From positions 1 to 45,354 of the forward strand of contig JAQWIR010000009.1 of the NCBI GenBank assembly GCA_029248755.1: DNA of 45,354 nt, read 5' to 3'. The position numbers and the translations under genes are program-made. The notes under the pieces are model-generated. The model did no database searches. It was not told the origin of the DNA and saw nothing but the letters and a program-made list of their open reading frames with translations. Shown here piece by piece: positions 27,902-37,896 of this stretch. Source of the DNA: Porticoccaceae bacterium (GTDB taxonomy: Bacteria; Pseudomonadota; Gammaproteobacteria; Pseudomonadales; Porticoccaceae). Position 1 is the first letter of the stretch. The number at the start of each line of letters is the position of its first letter.

Positions 27902-28945
27902 TTAAGTAGTTTCAATATTGATCAACTTACTTGCTACCATGTCTATTTCTAATTTTTTAACACGTTTCGCTATCTGATCAAGCTGTTTAAAACGAGAGGC
28001 ATTACGCCGCCATTTTTGATTTTTATCTAGAGGGGTACCCGATGAATATACCCCAGAGTTGGCAATAGAATTGGTTACTATTGACATTGCAGTAACATGC
28101 ACAGCATCAACTAAGGTTATATGCCCAGCGATACCGCAAGCACCAGCTATGGTGCAATGTTTGCCCAATTTTGCACTTCCAGCAATAGCACTACAGGCTG
28201 CTATTGCCGTAAAGTCACCCAACTCTACGTTATGGCCAATTTGTATTTGATTATCTAATTTAACGCCATAACCGATAATCGTGTCACTAAGAGCCCCACG
28301 ATCTATGGTGGTGCCTGCACCCACTTCGACATCATCACCTATAGTGACACCGCCCAATTGGGCTATCTTAATCCAATCATGACCATCTTTTGCAAATCCA
28401 AAGCCATCAGCACCAATAACTGCGGCACTATGAATAATACAGCGAGCACCTATATTAACCCTATGATAGAGAGTCACATTGGCCGCTATAGACGTTTGTT
28501 CACCAATATTAGTGTGAGCCCCGATGACAGTATTAGGACCTATGGAAACATCATTACCTAGTGTCACATTAGGGCCAATAATAGTACCCGCCGCTAAATT
28601 AACACCTGTACCTAGTAATGCCGTTGGGTCAATTTGAGCCGTTTTATCAATCCCACTAAAATCTGGTGAGCGAGCAAACACCTGTGATAACTTGGCATAG
28701 CCAACATACGGGTTATCTGATATCAGGCAGTGACCAGAATAAAGATGTGCTTGATCAGGATGTAAAATAACCGCACCCGCTCGGCAGGAATCTAACAAGT
28801 GCTTGTATTTAATATTGGCTAAAAAGCTTAAATGATGGGGTAATGCAGAGGTTAAGGTAGCTATGCCTGTAATTGGATAATGTGCGTCACCTTCTAGCTT
28901 TGCACCAATACGCTCGGCTATATTACTGAGAGTTAAATGCCACAT
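27902..28945 (-). CDS. lpxD: UDP-3-O-acylglucosamine N-acyltransferase
   Basis: Adds the N-linked 3-hydroxyacyl chain in the third step of lipid A synthesis. Residues 1-100 are the uridine-binding domain; the rest is a left-handed beta helix of hexapeptide repeats with catalytic His238 in IGHNVELGD, matching His239 of E. coli. The C-terminal helix is present; the 347 residues are typical. In most relatives lpxD lies in bamA-skp-lpxD-fabZ-lpxA; here it stands alone, so it could be a second copy. It is 119 bases from fabV on the same strand. Confidence 0.93.
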   Translation of the reverse strand: MWHLTLSNIAERIGAKLEGDAHYPITGIATLTSALPHHLSFLANIKYKHLLDSCRAGAVILHPDQAHLYSGHCLISDNPYVGYAKLSQVFARSPDFSGIDKTAQIDPTALLGTGVNLAAGTIIGPNVTLGNDVSIGPNTVIGAHTNIGEQTSIAANVTLYHRVNIGARCIIHSAAVIGADGFGFAKDGHDWIKIAQLGGVTIGDDVEVGAGTTIDRGALSDTIIGYGVKLDNQIQIGHNVELGDFTAIAACSAIAGSAKLGKHCTIAGACGIAGHITLVDAVHVTAMSIVTNSIANSGVYSSGTPLDKNQKWRRNASRFKQLDQIAKRVKKLEIDMVASKLINIETT

Positions 28946-29149
28946 TTACACTGACCCCAAATCAAACAACCTCATAAATTTGGGACTAGTTTGGAAATCG
29001 ATAGAAATTATTTTATTGGTTAACACACCCACTATTGCCGCCACTTTTAGAGTTTCACTAACTTATATAACTAGATTTATATAATTTAAATATATAATTA
29101 ATATAGTTTATAAATGTCTAAAAGTTGTAAAAATATACAATAGCGAATA

Positions 29150-30817
29150 TTACAAAGTCATATGTCTTATATCACTAAGAATCTTAACTAAGTAAGTCAT
29201 AAAACGACCTGCATCACCACCGTTAATTACTCGATGATCATAGGATAGTCCTAAGGGAAGCATTAATCTTGGCTGGAAATCGGAACCATCCCAGATGGGC
29301 TTCATCTGCGATTTTGATACCCCTAGAATACCTACTTCAGGGCTATTGACGATAGGCGTGAAGCCATTACCACCCATTGCACCTAAGCTTGAGATGGTAA
29401 AACAGCCGCCCTGCATATCGCTTGGCTTTAGTTTTCCTTCACGGGCTAGAGTTGCCATAGTGATAACATCAGCTGAAATTTCCCAGATACCCTTCTTATC
29501 AGCATCTTTGATTACAGGAACAACTAGACCACGGGGCGTGTCTACGGCCATACCAATATTGATATAGTGTTTTTGCACATAGTTTTCGCCATCACCTGCC
29601 AGTGAACGGTTGAATTCTGGATTAGCAGATAGTGCGGCAGCGGCAGCCTTTATTAGGAAAGCCACTGGGGTTACTTTGATACCACGCTTTTCACCCTCTG
29701 GTTTAAGAGATTTGCGGAATGTTTCTAAATCGGTGATATCTGCATCATCAAACTGAGTTACATGAGGAACGTTTAACCAGTTGCGCTGCATATTATCTGC
29801 GGTAATCTTTTGAATTTTGCTGAGTTTAACGGTTTCAATGTCGCCAAACTGGCTGAAATCAATAGCGGGCACCTGAGGAATACCTATGCCTGAGCCTGAG
29901 CCTGTATTTCCACCGGATTGTAGGGCAGATTTCACAAAATTATTAATATCGTCTTTTTGAATACGCCCTTTTGGACCTGTACCAGAGACTTGAGACAGAT
30001 CGACACCAAGTTCTCTTGAAAGCATGCGCACTGCTGGACCGGCATAGATTTCTGCGCTGTCATTAGCCACTGGCGCTGAGTTTACAGCAGGGGCAGCAAC
30101 GGGTTGTTTTGGCGGCACAGGCGTTTCTGCTTGAGCAGGTGCGGGCGTTGGAGCAGGCGCTGATTCTGATTCAGCTTTTGCTTCTGGCTCAGATGGAGTT
30201 AAAGCACTACCGCTTGTAACTTCAATGAGAGCTACCTGATCACCTGTACCTAATTTATCACCTTCTTTGGCGATAATTTGTTTAACTGTGCCTGATAATG
30301 TCGATGGGACATCCATTGTTGCTTTGTCTGATTCGAGTACCACGAGGGTTTCACCCTCTTCTACCTGATCACCAACTGCAACTGAAATCTCGATAAGTTC
30401 AACTTTGTCATCGCTACCAATATCTGGGACTAGGGCAATCTGCTCTGAAGTAGTGGCTTCTTGGCTAGCTACTGGCGCTTCAATTGGTGCTTCTTCAACG
30501 ACAGGCTCCTCAATAGGGGCTGGTGTAACTTCAGGCTCCGCTTGTTGAGTAGCTGGTTCTTCTGCAAGCGCTTGTGCGTTAGCAATTTCAATCTCGGCAA
30601 TGGCATCGCCAACTTTTACTGTATCGCCTTCTGCGACCAAATATTTAACAACTGATCCATCAATTGGACTTGGAACATCCATTGAGGCTTTATCAGACTC
30701 TAAAACCACTAGAGATTCTTCTTGCTCTACAGCGTCACCAACAGCTGCACAGAGTTCGATAACCTCTACCGACTCTGCACCACCTAAATCAGGAATTGTT
30801 ACAATTTCTATTGCCAC
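29150..30817 (-). CDS. aceF: Pyruvate dehydrogenase E2, dihydrolipoamide acetyltransferase
   Basis: Core of the pyruvate dehydrogenase complex; transfers acetyl groups to CoA. There are two lipoyl domains, with lipoyl-Lys43 and Lys165 in ESDKASMDV and ESDKATMDV, joined by Ala/Pro/Glu-rich linkers. A peripheral-subunit-binding domain at about 258-298 follows (GPAVRMLSRELGVDLSQV), then the catalytic domain ending SYDHRVINGGDAGRF with His528. E. coli has three lipoyl domains and 630 residues; two is common elsewhere. No lpd gene follows. It is 53 bases after aceE. Confidence 0.96.
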   Translation of the reverse strand: MAIEIVTIPDLGGAESVEVIELCAAVGDAVEQEESLVVLESDKASMDVPSPIDGSVVKYLVAEGDTVKVGDAIAEIEIANAQALAEEPATQQAEPEVTPAPIEEPVVEEAPIEAPVASQEATTSEQIALVPDIGSDDKVELIEISVAVGDQVEEGETLVVLESDKATMDVPSTLSGTVKQIIAKEGDKLGTGDQVALIEVTSGSALTPSEPEAKAESESAPAPTPAPAQAETPVPPKQPVAAPAVNSAPVANDSAEIYAGPAVRMLSRELGVDLSQVSGTGPKGRIQKDDINNFVKSALQSGGNTGSGSGIGIPQVPAIDFSQFGDIETVKLSKIQKITADNMQRNWLNVPHVTQFDDADITDLETFRKSLKPEGEKRGIKVTPVAFLIKAAAAALSANPEFNRSLAGDGENYVQKHYINIGMAVDTPRGLVVPVIKDADKKGIWEISADVITMATLAREGKLKPSDMQGGCFTISSLGAMGGNGFTPIVNSPEVGILGVSKSQMKPIWDGSDFQPRLMLPLGLSYDHRVINGGDAGRFMTYLVKILSDIRHMTL

Positions 30818-30870
30818 TTAAATCGTCCTTTATAAATAGTCTTTCTATTGGTTAAATACAGGTCAAATTA

Positions 30871-33519
30871 TTACAAATACAATGGATTGGGTTTTTCTGG
30901 ATCTATACCCAATGTTTTAATTGCTTTTTCTACCACAGCTGCTTTGATTGTACCCTGATCTGCCAACGCTTTTAACGCTGAAATTACCACAAAGTTACGA
31001 TCAACTTCAAAGAAATGTCGCAATGCAGCTCGGCTATCACTACGACCAAAGCCGTCGGTACCAAGCACATAGAATGGTTGATCAATATAGGCACGCATTT
31101 GCTCTGAATAGGCTTTCATATAATCGGTTGATGCAATTACCGGTGCAGTGCAGTCGCCAAGCTGCTCGGTGATATAAGAAGTTTTAGCTTTCTTAGTGGG
31201 ATGTAGCATATTCCAGCGGTCAACTGACTGACCCTCACGAACAAGCTCATTCACACTGGTTAAACTCCAGATATCAGATTGAACATCAAACTGATTCTTA
31301 AGGATTTCTGCAGCAGCAATCACTTCATTTAAGATAGTGCCTGCGCCCATAAGAGTGACTTTTTTATCGCCCTTGTCAGCTTCTGCAAACTTATACATAC
31401 CTTTAACAATGCCCTCTTCAGCACCTTCAGGCAAGGCTGGCTGGACATAGGGTTCGTTCATAGTCGTTAGGTAGTAGAAGCACTTTTCTTGATCTTCAAA
31501 CATACGCTTAACGCCATCTTGAACAATCACTGCTAATTCATAGCTAAAGGTTGCGTCATAACTTTTACAGTTAGGGATGGTGTTTGCCAATATAAGACTG
31601 TGGCCATCCTGATGCTGAAGACCTTCACCATTCAAAGTGGTACGTCCAGCAGTAGCACCAATAAGGAAACCACGTGCCTGACTATCGCCAGAGGCCCATG
31701 CAAGGTCACCAATTCGTTGGAAGCCAAACATTGAGTAGAAAATATAGAATGGGATCATTGCACAGGAATTTGTACTGTAGGAGGTAGCCAGCGCTAACCA
31801 AGCCGACATAGCACCTGCTTCATTAATCCCCTCTTCTAGTATCACACCCTTTTTATCTTCTTTATAGTACATGATCTGCTGGTGATCATGAGGCACATAC
31901 TTTTGACCTATTGAGGTATAGATGCCCAACTGACGGAACATACCTTCCATACCAAAGGTTCGGGCTTCATCAGGGACAATTGGAACCACTCGGCTACCGA
32001 TGTTCTTGTCTTTAACCAATGACGAAAGAACTCTGACAAACGCCATAGTAGTTGAAATTTCACGCTCACCCGAGCTCTCAAGTTGTTTCTTGAATGCACT
32101 TAATGGCGGCACTGTCATGGGCTCAAAGTCTGCCTTACGCGCCGGTAACGGCCCGCCAAGCTCTTTACGACGACTCTTCATGTAGGCAATTTCAGGACTA
32201 TCTTCTGCCGGCTTGTAATAAGGTACTGTTTCAAGCTGATCGTCGGGTATTGGAATACCGAAACGGTCACGGAATTTACGTAGACTGTCCATATCGAGCT
32301 TTTTGACTGAGTGAGTATCATTGGCTGCTTCGCCCGCTCCGCCCAAACCGTAACCTTTAACCGTTTGCGCTAGGATAACGGTTGGCTTTCCTTTGCTCGC
32401 CGATGCTTCTGCATAGGCTGCATACACCTTATAGGGATCATGACCACCACGGTTTAACGCCATAATCTGATCATCAGTCATATCTTTAACTAATTCGAGC
32501 AACTCTGGGTATTTGCCAAAGAAATGCTCACGAGTATAGGCGCCACCGTTGTATTTGTAGTTTTGTAACTCACCATCACATACTTCGTTCATGCGCTTAA
32601 TTAACAAGCCCGACTTATCTTTTTCGAGTAGCTGGTCCCAATGGCGACCCCAGACTACTTTTATTACATTCCAGCCAGCACCACGGAAGACACCTTCTAG
32701 TTCTTGCATAATTTTGCCGTTACCACGCACAGGACCGTCAAGGCGCTGGAGGTTACAGTTAATGACAAATACAAGATTTTCAAGTTCTTCACGTCCCGCA
32801 AGAGAAATAGCGCCTAAACTTTCCGGTTCGTCACATTCACCATCACCTAAGAAAGCCCAAACCTTACGATCACCTCGAGCAACAAGTTCTCTAGCAGATA
32901 GATAACGCATTACATGGGCTTGGTATATGGCTTGAATAGGCCCTAGACCCATAGATACCGTTGGGAATTGCCAATAATCAGGCATTAACCATGGGTGAGG
33001 ATAAGATGAAAGGCCTTTTCCATCGACTTCACGACGGAAACTATCAAGTTGATCTTCTGAAAGCCTGCCCTCAAGGAAAGACCTAGCATACATCCCGGGT
33101 GCGCTGTGACCTTGGAAGAAAACTAAATCACCTAGATTTTCACCTTCAGAACCCCTAAAGAAGTAATTAAAGCCAATATCATAAAGCGTTGCGGCCGACG
33201 AGAAGCTGGCAATATGCCCTCCAATCCCTTCGCTTTGTTTATTGGCGCGCATAACCATTGCAAGGGCATTCCAGCGAATCAAAGATCTAACACGACGCTC
33301 CATAAAGAGATCACCGGGCATTACTTTTTCTTTGTTAGCCGGAATGGTATTGCAATAGGGTGTAGTAATCGATTGAGGTAAGCCAACACCAGTATTAGTG
33401 GCACGAGCTTGTAACTGACTTAATATAAAGGAAGCTCTGTCACTTCCTTGCGCACGACAAATTGAGTCAAACGCTTCTAACCATTCTTGGGTTTCTGTTG
33501 GATCTAAATCCTGAGACAT
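30871..33519 (-). CDS. aceE: Pyruvate dehydrogenase E1 component (homodimeric type)
   Basis: ThDP-dependent decarboxylation of pyruvate and acetylation of lipoyl-E2. The 882 residues are close to the 887 of E. coli. The ThDP/Mg motif GDGECDEPESLGAISLAG runs into NLVFVINCNLQRLDGPVRGN; ILAQTVKGYGLGGAGE and GLQHQDGHSLILANTIPNC are further signatures. The motif has Cys where E. coli has Met, a mild change. It is first gene of aceEF and has a candidate promoter about 105 bases upstream. Confidence 0.97.
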   Translation of the reverse strand: MSQDLDPTETQEWLEAFDSICRAQGSDRASFILSQLQARATNTGVGLPQSITTPYCNTIPANKEKVMPGDLFMERRVRSLIRWNALAMVMRANKQSEGIGGHIASFSSAATLYDIGFNYFFRGSEGENLGDLVFFQGHSAPGMYARSFLEGRLSEDQLDSFRREVDGKGLSSYPHPWLMPDYWQFPTVSMGLGPIQAIYQAHVMRYLSARELVARGDRKVWAFLGDGECDEPESLGAISLAGREELENLVFVINCNLQRLDGPVRGNGKIMQELEGVFRGAGWNVIKVVWGRHWDQLLEKDKSGLLIKRMNEVCDGELQNYKYNGGAYTREHFFGKYPELLELVKDMTDDQIMALNRGGHDPYKVYAAYAEASASKGKPTVILAQTVKGYGLGGAGEAANDTHSVKKLDMDSLRKFRDRFGIPIPDDQLETVPYYKPAEDSPEIAYMKSRRKELGGPLPARKADFEPMTVPPLSAFKKQLESSGEREISTTMAFVRVLSSLVKDKNIGSRVVPIVPDEARTFGMEGMFRQLGIYTSIGQKYVPHDHQQIMYYKEDKKGVILEEGINEAGAMSAWLALATSYSTNSCAMIPFYIFYSMFGFQRIGDLAWASGDSQARGFLIGATAGRTTLNGEGLQHQDGHSLILANTIPNCKSYDATFSYELAVIVQDGVKRMFEDQEKCFYYLTTMNEPYVQPALPEGAEEGIVKGMYKFAEADKGDKKVTLMGAGTILNEVIAAAEILKNQFDVQSDIWSLTSVNELVREGQSVDRWNMLHPTKKAKTSYITEQLGDCTAPVIASTDYMKAYSEQMRAYIDQPFYVLGTDGFGRSDSRAALRHFFEVDRNFVVISALKALADQGTIKAAVVEKAIKTLGIDPEKPNPLYL

Positions 33520-33621
33520 GCGGCACCAATAATTGTAATGGATTCAATTTTAAAGGGGTTACCTAATAAAAGGTATCACGTCCTTTAAAAGAGACGCTTT
33601 GACCCCCGTATGAAGGCGCAC

Positions 33622-33650
33622 ATAATAATGTAGTGAGGCTACAAAATCAA
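33622..33650 (-). promoter_or_regulatory. Candidate sigma-70 promoter for aceEF
   Basis: On the minus strand TTGATT (33645-33650) and TATTAT (33622-33627) are 17 bases apart, 4 of 6 and 5 of 6 matches, about 100 bases upstream of aceE. The 264-base gap from 33520 to 33783 holds no gene and is very A+T-rich in its left-hand (higher-coordinate) part. No PdhR operator was recognised. Confidence 0.4.
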
Positions 33651-33783
33651 TGAAATTGAATAGATTTGAATGCTATATTTAAATAACAATATACTTTAGA
33701 TAAAATATTTAAATATATGATAAATATATACTTTTAATTATTTATATTTAAGTTAGTTTAACTACATAAATGGATTTTAGTAG

Positions 33784-36633
33784 TTAATGGGGGTACAGAT
33801 AGTACTGATCTATGGCTCTATTAACGAGCGGATTGGTGTTTGGCTTGTCGTTATTATGAGTTTGAACCCATAATCTACGCGGCTTATCGAGCACCAACCG
33901 ATAGTAGGCCTGTTGCACATCAGCAACAGATAATGAATCGATAGAGTCAGCCAATTGAGTATGAAAATCGAAGTTGTCTAAGCCTAAACTAAGCGACTTT
34001 AAATGATGAGCACTAAGCTCGTGAAGATTATCTGGAGCCTTTTTTAGATCAACTAGAAGAGCATTCTTGTGGGTTTGCAGTACATTGGGCGATAGATTAT
34101 CTAACTGCGTAGTAAAACGCTGATTAAACTCAGAAAACGCTGCCTTAAGCTCTTGCTCATTAGCAACTGGTGATTGCACAATCATGCAGAGTCCAGGCAC
34201 CCTATTTATAGGCAAAGAAAATGCTGACACTACATAACCCAACTGCTTTTGAGTGCGCAATTCAGTATAGAAAGGGGCTGAAATCATTTGCCCCAGTAAA
34301 GCAGTAAGCGCCGCCTCGGCGATAGTATCGTAATCAGCCTGAATATACTGAATAAGCACCCTGTCGCTATGATCAACAGCCAGACTTCGGGAAATATCAT
34401 ATTCATCTAGCTTGGCTATTTGGCGATGATTCGATATAGCTTTGTACCCAATTAAATCTAACTGTTTGATCATTCTATCTAATGAATCCCGATACTGATT
34501 ACCAGTGGCTAACATTTCAACTTCAACATTCTGTAAAAGTTCTGATGAAAATCGCTGTAAACCGGCTATATCTATATCAACCATAGTATTAGCCTGATCA
34601 GCCGACATCCACCTTCCCTCTAATGTTGAATATAAATAATTAATAACCTGCCGAAATGGATAGTCACGCTTAGAATTATTTTTATTTCTTATTTGCTGCT
34701 GCTTTACTAATTCAAAACGCTGTTGATCCCAATGAGGATTTGTTAATACGTAAAGAATTTTTTCTAGCAGGACTTCCTGTTTATCCGAATAGCCTCTGAT
34801 ATCAATACTTATAGCATGTTCACTTGCGGCAATATCGTAATTAAGGCCAGCCATCAACGCAGGATAAAGCGCATCATTTAGCTGATCTATAACATAGGCG
34901 ACATATAGCTTGGCGCTAGATAAACCCTTTAAATCAGCAACCTTATTACTCCTCAAGGAAACAGATAGTTGGGTCTTAGGTATACCAAAATCTGTATTAG
35001 GCAGATACCACACCTTTAAGCCGGGCTTATCGGTATAAATAACGGGTATTTGACGTGATGAATCAATTAAATTTAGCGCCTTGGGTATAAAGGGGTTTTG
35101 ACCTGGAAGACTGAGGCTAAAAACTGAATCACCGCTTTCTATTGCTTTAACATAACCACTATCTAAGGATTGAGATTGATACGGCGTATGATAAAACATT
35201 GAAGTATTTAAAACTTTCGCATCGGCAGACACAACAAAAAGCAGCATATTGCTAGGTTTTAGCTTATCAGCAATTTTTTCAACCAGCTCAGCGTCAAACT
35301 CACTAAACACATAAGGCGCACGCAACACCTCAGAACCGCTGGATTGATGCATGGCTCTGGCTATTAAGGTGACATAGGCTGCAGGCTTTTGTTTCTCTGC
35401 AAACTTAAAGGCTATATCACCCATAGCCTCAAACTCTCGCTGACGCCACTCTTCAATACCCTGCTCTCTAATCAAGTTTATCCAAGCAAAAAGCTCTACC
35501 AGCACCTGATCACGCGCACTATCGCCTGCTGGAGTAAGACTAATATCAATTGAAAATAGACCAGCCGAACGATCTTCTAGCACCAACCCAGCGGATAAAG
35601 CAGTAGCCCAACCCTTTCTTTTAAGTGACTGCAACAGACTACCCTGCCCCTCATAACCAATCATAGACGCTAAATATTGTGCCGGCTTTGATGCCCAGTG
35701 CGAACTTAGGTTAGGAATCTCAAAAAGAAGACCGAGCTCGCGAGTATCCTTAAGTGGACTTACGTTTACCTGTAACGGCAGCTCTGAAGGATTAAAATAA
35801 TGCGCCTGGTAATTTTTTATCTCAACTTGCTTATCTTCTATCGAAGAGAATTTGTCATAAGCCATAGAATGCAGCTCATCTAATGATTCTTTGCCAAGCA
35901 AGACGAGAGTCATTAAATTGGCTGAGTAATACTTATTATAGAAATCAATAAGATCAGCGCGTACATCAGAGCGCTCAGTGCTAGCTAATGTATCAAGATT
36001 GCCAACATTGAATTTGGCTAGCGGGTGCTTAGGGTTTACTATCTCTCTAAGCACATCCCACTGCCTTCTGCTATCCTTCTTGTATTTTAATTGATACTCA
36101 GATTCGACAGCGTTTCGCTCCCTGTCGACATAGCCGGCATCAAACAATGGATCGGTAAAAAATGGGGCAAATCGATCTAAGGCATCGCTAAGATTGTCAG
36201 CATTAACGTCAAAGAAGTAGTTGGTATGCTCTAGCCCAGTACTGGCATTGTGACTACCGCCATGCTCACTAATAAATGCTTGGTAAGCGCCAGGCTCTGG
36301 GTATTTCTTGGTTCCCAGAAATAACATATGTTCCAAAAAATGAGCCAAACCCTGACGCTCAATTGGATTTTGATAGCTACCTACATAAAGATCTAGAGCT
36401 GCAGCAGCTTTATCAGTAGTTGGGTCTGAAATGAGTAATACGTCTAGGTTATTAGGCAAAGTAACCCGTCGGTATTGACGCTGGTCATTAGCACTTTTAA
36501 CAACCGGTTCAGAATGAAGCGATGAAAAAGGATTAAAATAACCAGTGCTACAGGAGCCCATTATGAACAGGCAAATTAATAAAACAAAAGATTGTTTGAA
36601 GTAAAAGATTTCGCGCAATATCCGTATTTTCAT
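33784..36633 (-). CDS. M16 family zinc protease, pitrilysin/insulinase-like lipoprotein
   Basis: Large periplasmic metalloprotease of about 949 residues. The inverted zinc motif HFLEH (His98, Glu101, His102) and Glu179 (77 residues later, in VESEYQ) are the complete pitrilysin set. The C-terminal half, with LRTQKQLGYVVSAF and the basic HKNALLVDLKK stretch, is the inactive partner domain. An N-terminal hydrophobic stretch ends IMGSC, a plausible lipobox, so unlike soluble E. coli Ptr it may be membrane-anchored. A TTG 4 codons upstream (36645) has a better spaced AGG and could be the true start. The gene follows the PerM-like permease by about 40 bases. Confidence 0.9.
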   Translation of the reverse strand: MKIRILREIFYFKQSFVLLICLFIMGSCSTGYFNPFSSLHSEPVVKSANDQRQYRRVTLPNNLDVLLISDPTTDKAAAALDLYVGSYQNPIERQGLAHFLEHMLFLGTKKYPEPGAYQAFISEHGGSHNASTGLEHTNYFFDVNADNLSDALDRFAPFFTDPLFDAGYVDRERNAVESEYQLKYKKDSRRQWDVLREIVNPKHPLAKFNVGNLDTLASTERSDVRADLIDFYNKYYSANLMTLVLLGKESLDELHSMAYDKFSSIEDKQVEIKNYQAHYFNPSELPLQVNVSPLKDTRELGLLFEIPNLSSHWASKPAQYLASMIGYEGQGSLLQSLKRKGWATALSAGLVLEDRSAGLFSIDISLTPAGDSARDQVLVELFAWINLIREQGIEEWRQREFEAMGDIAFKFAEKQKPAAYVTLIARAMHQSSGSEVLRAPYVFSEFDAELVEKIADKLKPSNMLLFVVSADAKVLNTSMFYHTPYQSQSLDSGYVKAIESGDSVFSLSLPGQNPFIPKALNLIDSSRQIPVIYTDKPGLKVWYLPNTDFGIPKTQLSVSLRSNKVADLKGLSSAKLYVAYVIDQLNDALYPALMAGLNYDIAASEHAISIDIRGYSDKQEVLLEKILYVLTNPHWDQQRFELVKQQQIRNKNNSKRDYPFRQVINYLYSTLEGRWMSADQANTMVDIDIAGLQRFSSELLQNVEVEMLATGNQYRDSLDRMIKQLDLIGYKAISNHRQIAKLDEYDISRSLAVDHSDRVLIQYIQADYDTIAEAALTALLGQMISAPFYTELRTQKQLGYVVSAFSLPINRVPGLCMIVQSPVANEQELKAAFSEFNQRFTTQLDNLSPNVLQTHKNALLVDLKKAPDNLHELSAHHLKSLSLGLDNFDFHTQLADSIDSLSVADVQQAYYRLVLDKPRRLWVQTHNNDKPNTNPLVNRAIDQYYLYPH

Positions 36634-36682
36634 AAATCTTTTCAACTGCTACCTATTTAAATTGATACTCATATTAATCTAG

Positions 36683-37735
36683 CTACACTGCTGTTCTTGG
36701 CCAAGCGTTGTAAATGGCCTTAACCAAGGTGGCTAGAGGGATAGCAAAAAACAGCCCCCAGAAGCCCCAAATTCCACCAAAAATAAGCACTGCTATTACT
36801 ATAGCAACAGGATGCAGGTTTACAACCTCAGAAAACAACAGCGGCACCAAAACATTACCATCGATAATTTGAATGATGGCATACAGCCCAACCAACCATG
36901 CAAAATCATTAGTAAGGCCCCACTGAAGGTAACCCACAAGTAACACGGGAATCGTTACCAATGTTGCTCCAATGTATGGAATTAAAACAGAAAGGCCAAC
37001 CAGCGATGCTAAAAGCGCAGCATACTTGAGATCCAAGAATAAAAAGGCAACAAATGAAACCACACCGACAATTAGTATTTCGATAGCTTTACCGCGAATA
37101 TAGTTAGCAAACTGGATATCCATTTCATCCCATATAACCGTCATTACTCGGCGTTCTTTTGGCAACATATTAGATATAAAATTGAGCAGCATGTCTTTAT
37201 CTTTAAGCATAAAAAACACCAGCAGAGGCACTAAAAACAGATAAATCATAATAGCAAGAATGCTTGGAAAGCTACTTATTGAAAGGCTTAGAAGCTGCTC
37301 GGCCAAATTGGCAACTTCTTCTGAAACTCGTGCCACAACAAGCTGAATTTGCTCAGGGCCTATATACTCTGCAGCTTTTTCCGGCAACGAACTTAACAGT
37401 ATCTTTAACTGGCCGACCATATTAGGTAGCTCTTTTAAAAGAAGTGATGTTTGTCGACCAATTATTGGGATCAATACAACTAATACAGTAATAAATGTCA
37501 CTAAAAATAGTATATAGGTAGATACAACCGCTACTATTTTTGAAAAGCCGTATTTTTTCAGACTATTAACAAGGCCCTGCAGTAAAAAGGAAAATACCAA
37601 TGCCGCAATAACCGGCCCTAAAACATCACCTAGAGTTGCAAGAATAATGATAGCGGCAACAACAAATACACTGAGTAAAACTGCCTCTTCAGTGCCAAAA
37701 TATTGCGCCATCCATCTTTGTAATACCTTCTTCAT
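36683..37735 (-). CDS. AI-2E family transporter (PerM/YfgO-like)
   Basis: Inner-membrane protein of 350 residues with the AI-2E layout: paired hydrophobic segments near 18-46 and 60-90, an amphipathic middle region (110-155), and a C-terminal membrane half with GIWGFWGLFFAIPLATLVKAI, a typical family ending. Substrate is unknown; the family covers transporters of several kinds. In E. coli the homologue yfgO sits divergently next to bepA, and the same arrangement is seen here, separated by 161 bases. Confidence 0.9.
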   Translation of the reverse strand: MKKVLQRWMAQYFGTEEAVLLSVFVVAAIIILATLGDVLGPVIAALVFSFLLQGLVNSLKKYGFSKIVAVVSTYILFLVTFITVLVVLIPIIGRQTSLLLKELPNMVGQLKILLSSLPEKAAEYIGPEQIQLVVARVSEEVANLAEQLLSLSISSFPSILAIMIYLFLVPLLVFFMLKDKDMLLNFISNMLPKERRVMTVIWDEMDIQFANYIRGKAIEILIVGVVSFVAFLFLDLKYAALLASLVGLSVLIPYIGATLVTIPVLLVGYLQWGLTNDFAWLVGLYAIIQIIDGNVLVPLLFSEVVNLHPVAIVIAVLIFGGIWGFWGLFFAIPLATLVKAIYNAWPRTAV

Positions 37736-37896
37736 AACGACTCCAGGAATAAAATAGAAGTTTAAATCACCAATATGGCATATTATTATCAGATGATACA
37801 GATATCACTGATGAAACCAATCTGTTTTTTCATTGTCGAAACTAACAAGTAATAGGTTATCGACTTTATTAATACATTCGAACAATAAGCTGGTAC

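Noticed and set aside
29295-29567. 90-codon plus-strand ORF inside aceF
   Set aside because: It is a shadow frame of the catalytic domain of the E2 gene.
33520-33783. PdhR-type operator or small gene upstream of aceE
   Set aside because: No convincing operator palindrome and no ORF with a ribosome site were found; only a candidate promoter is reported.
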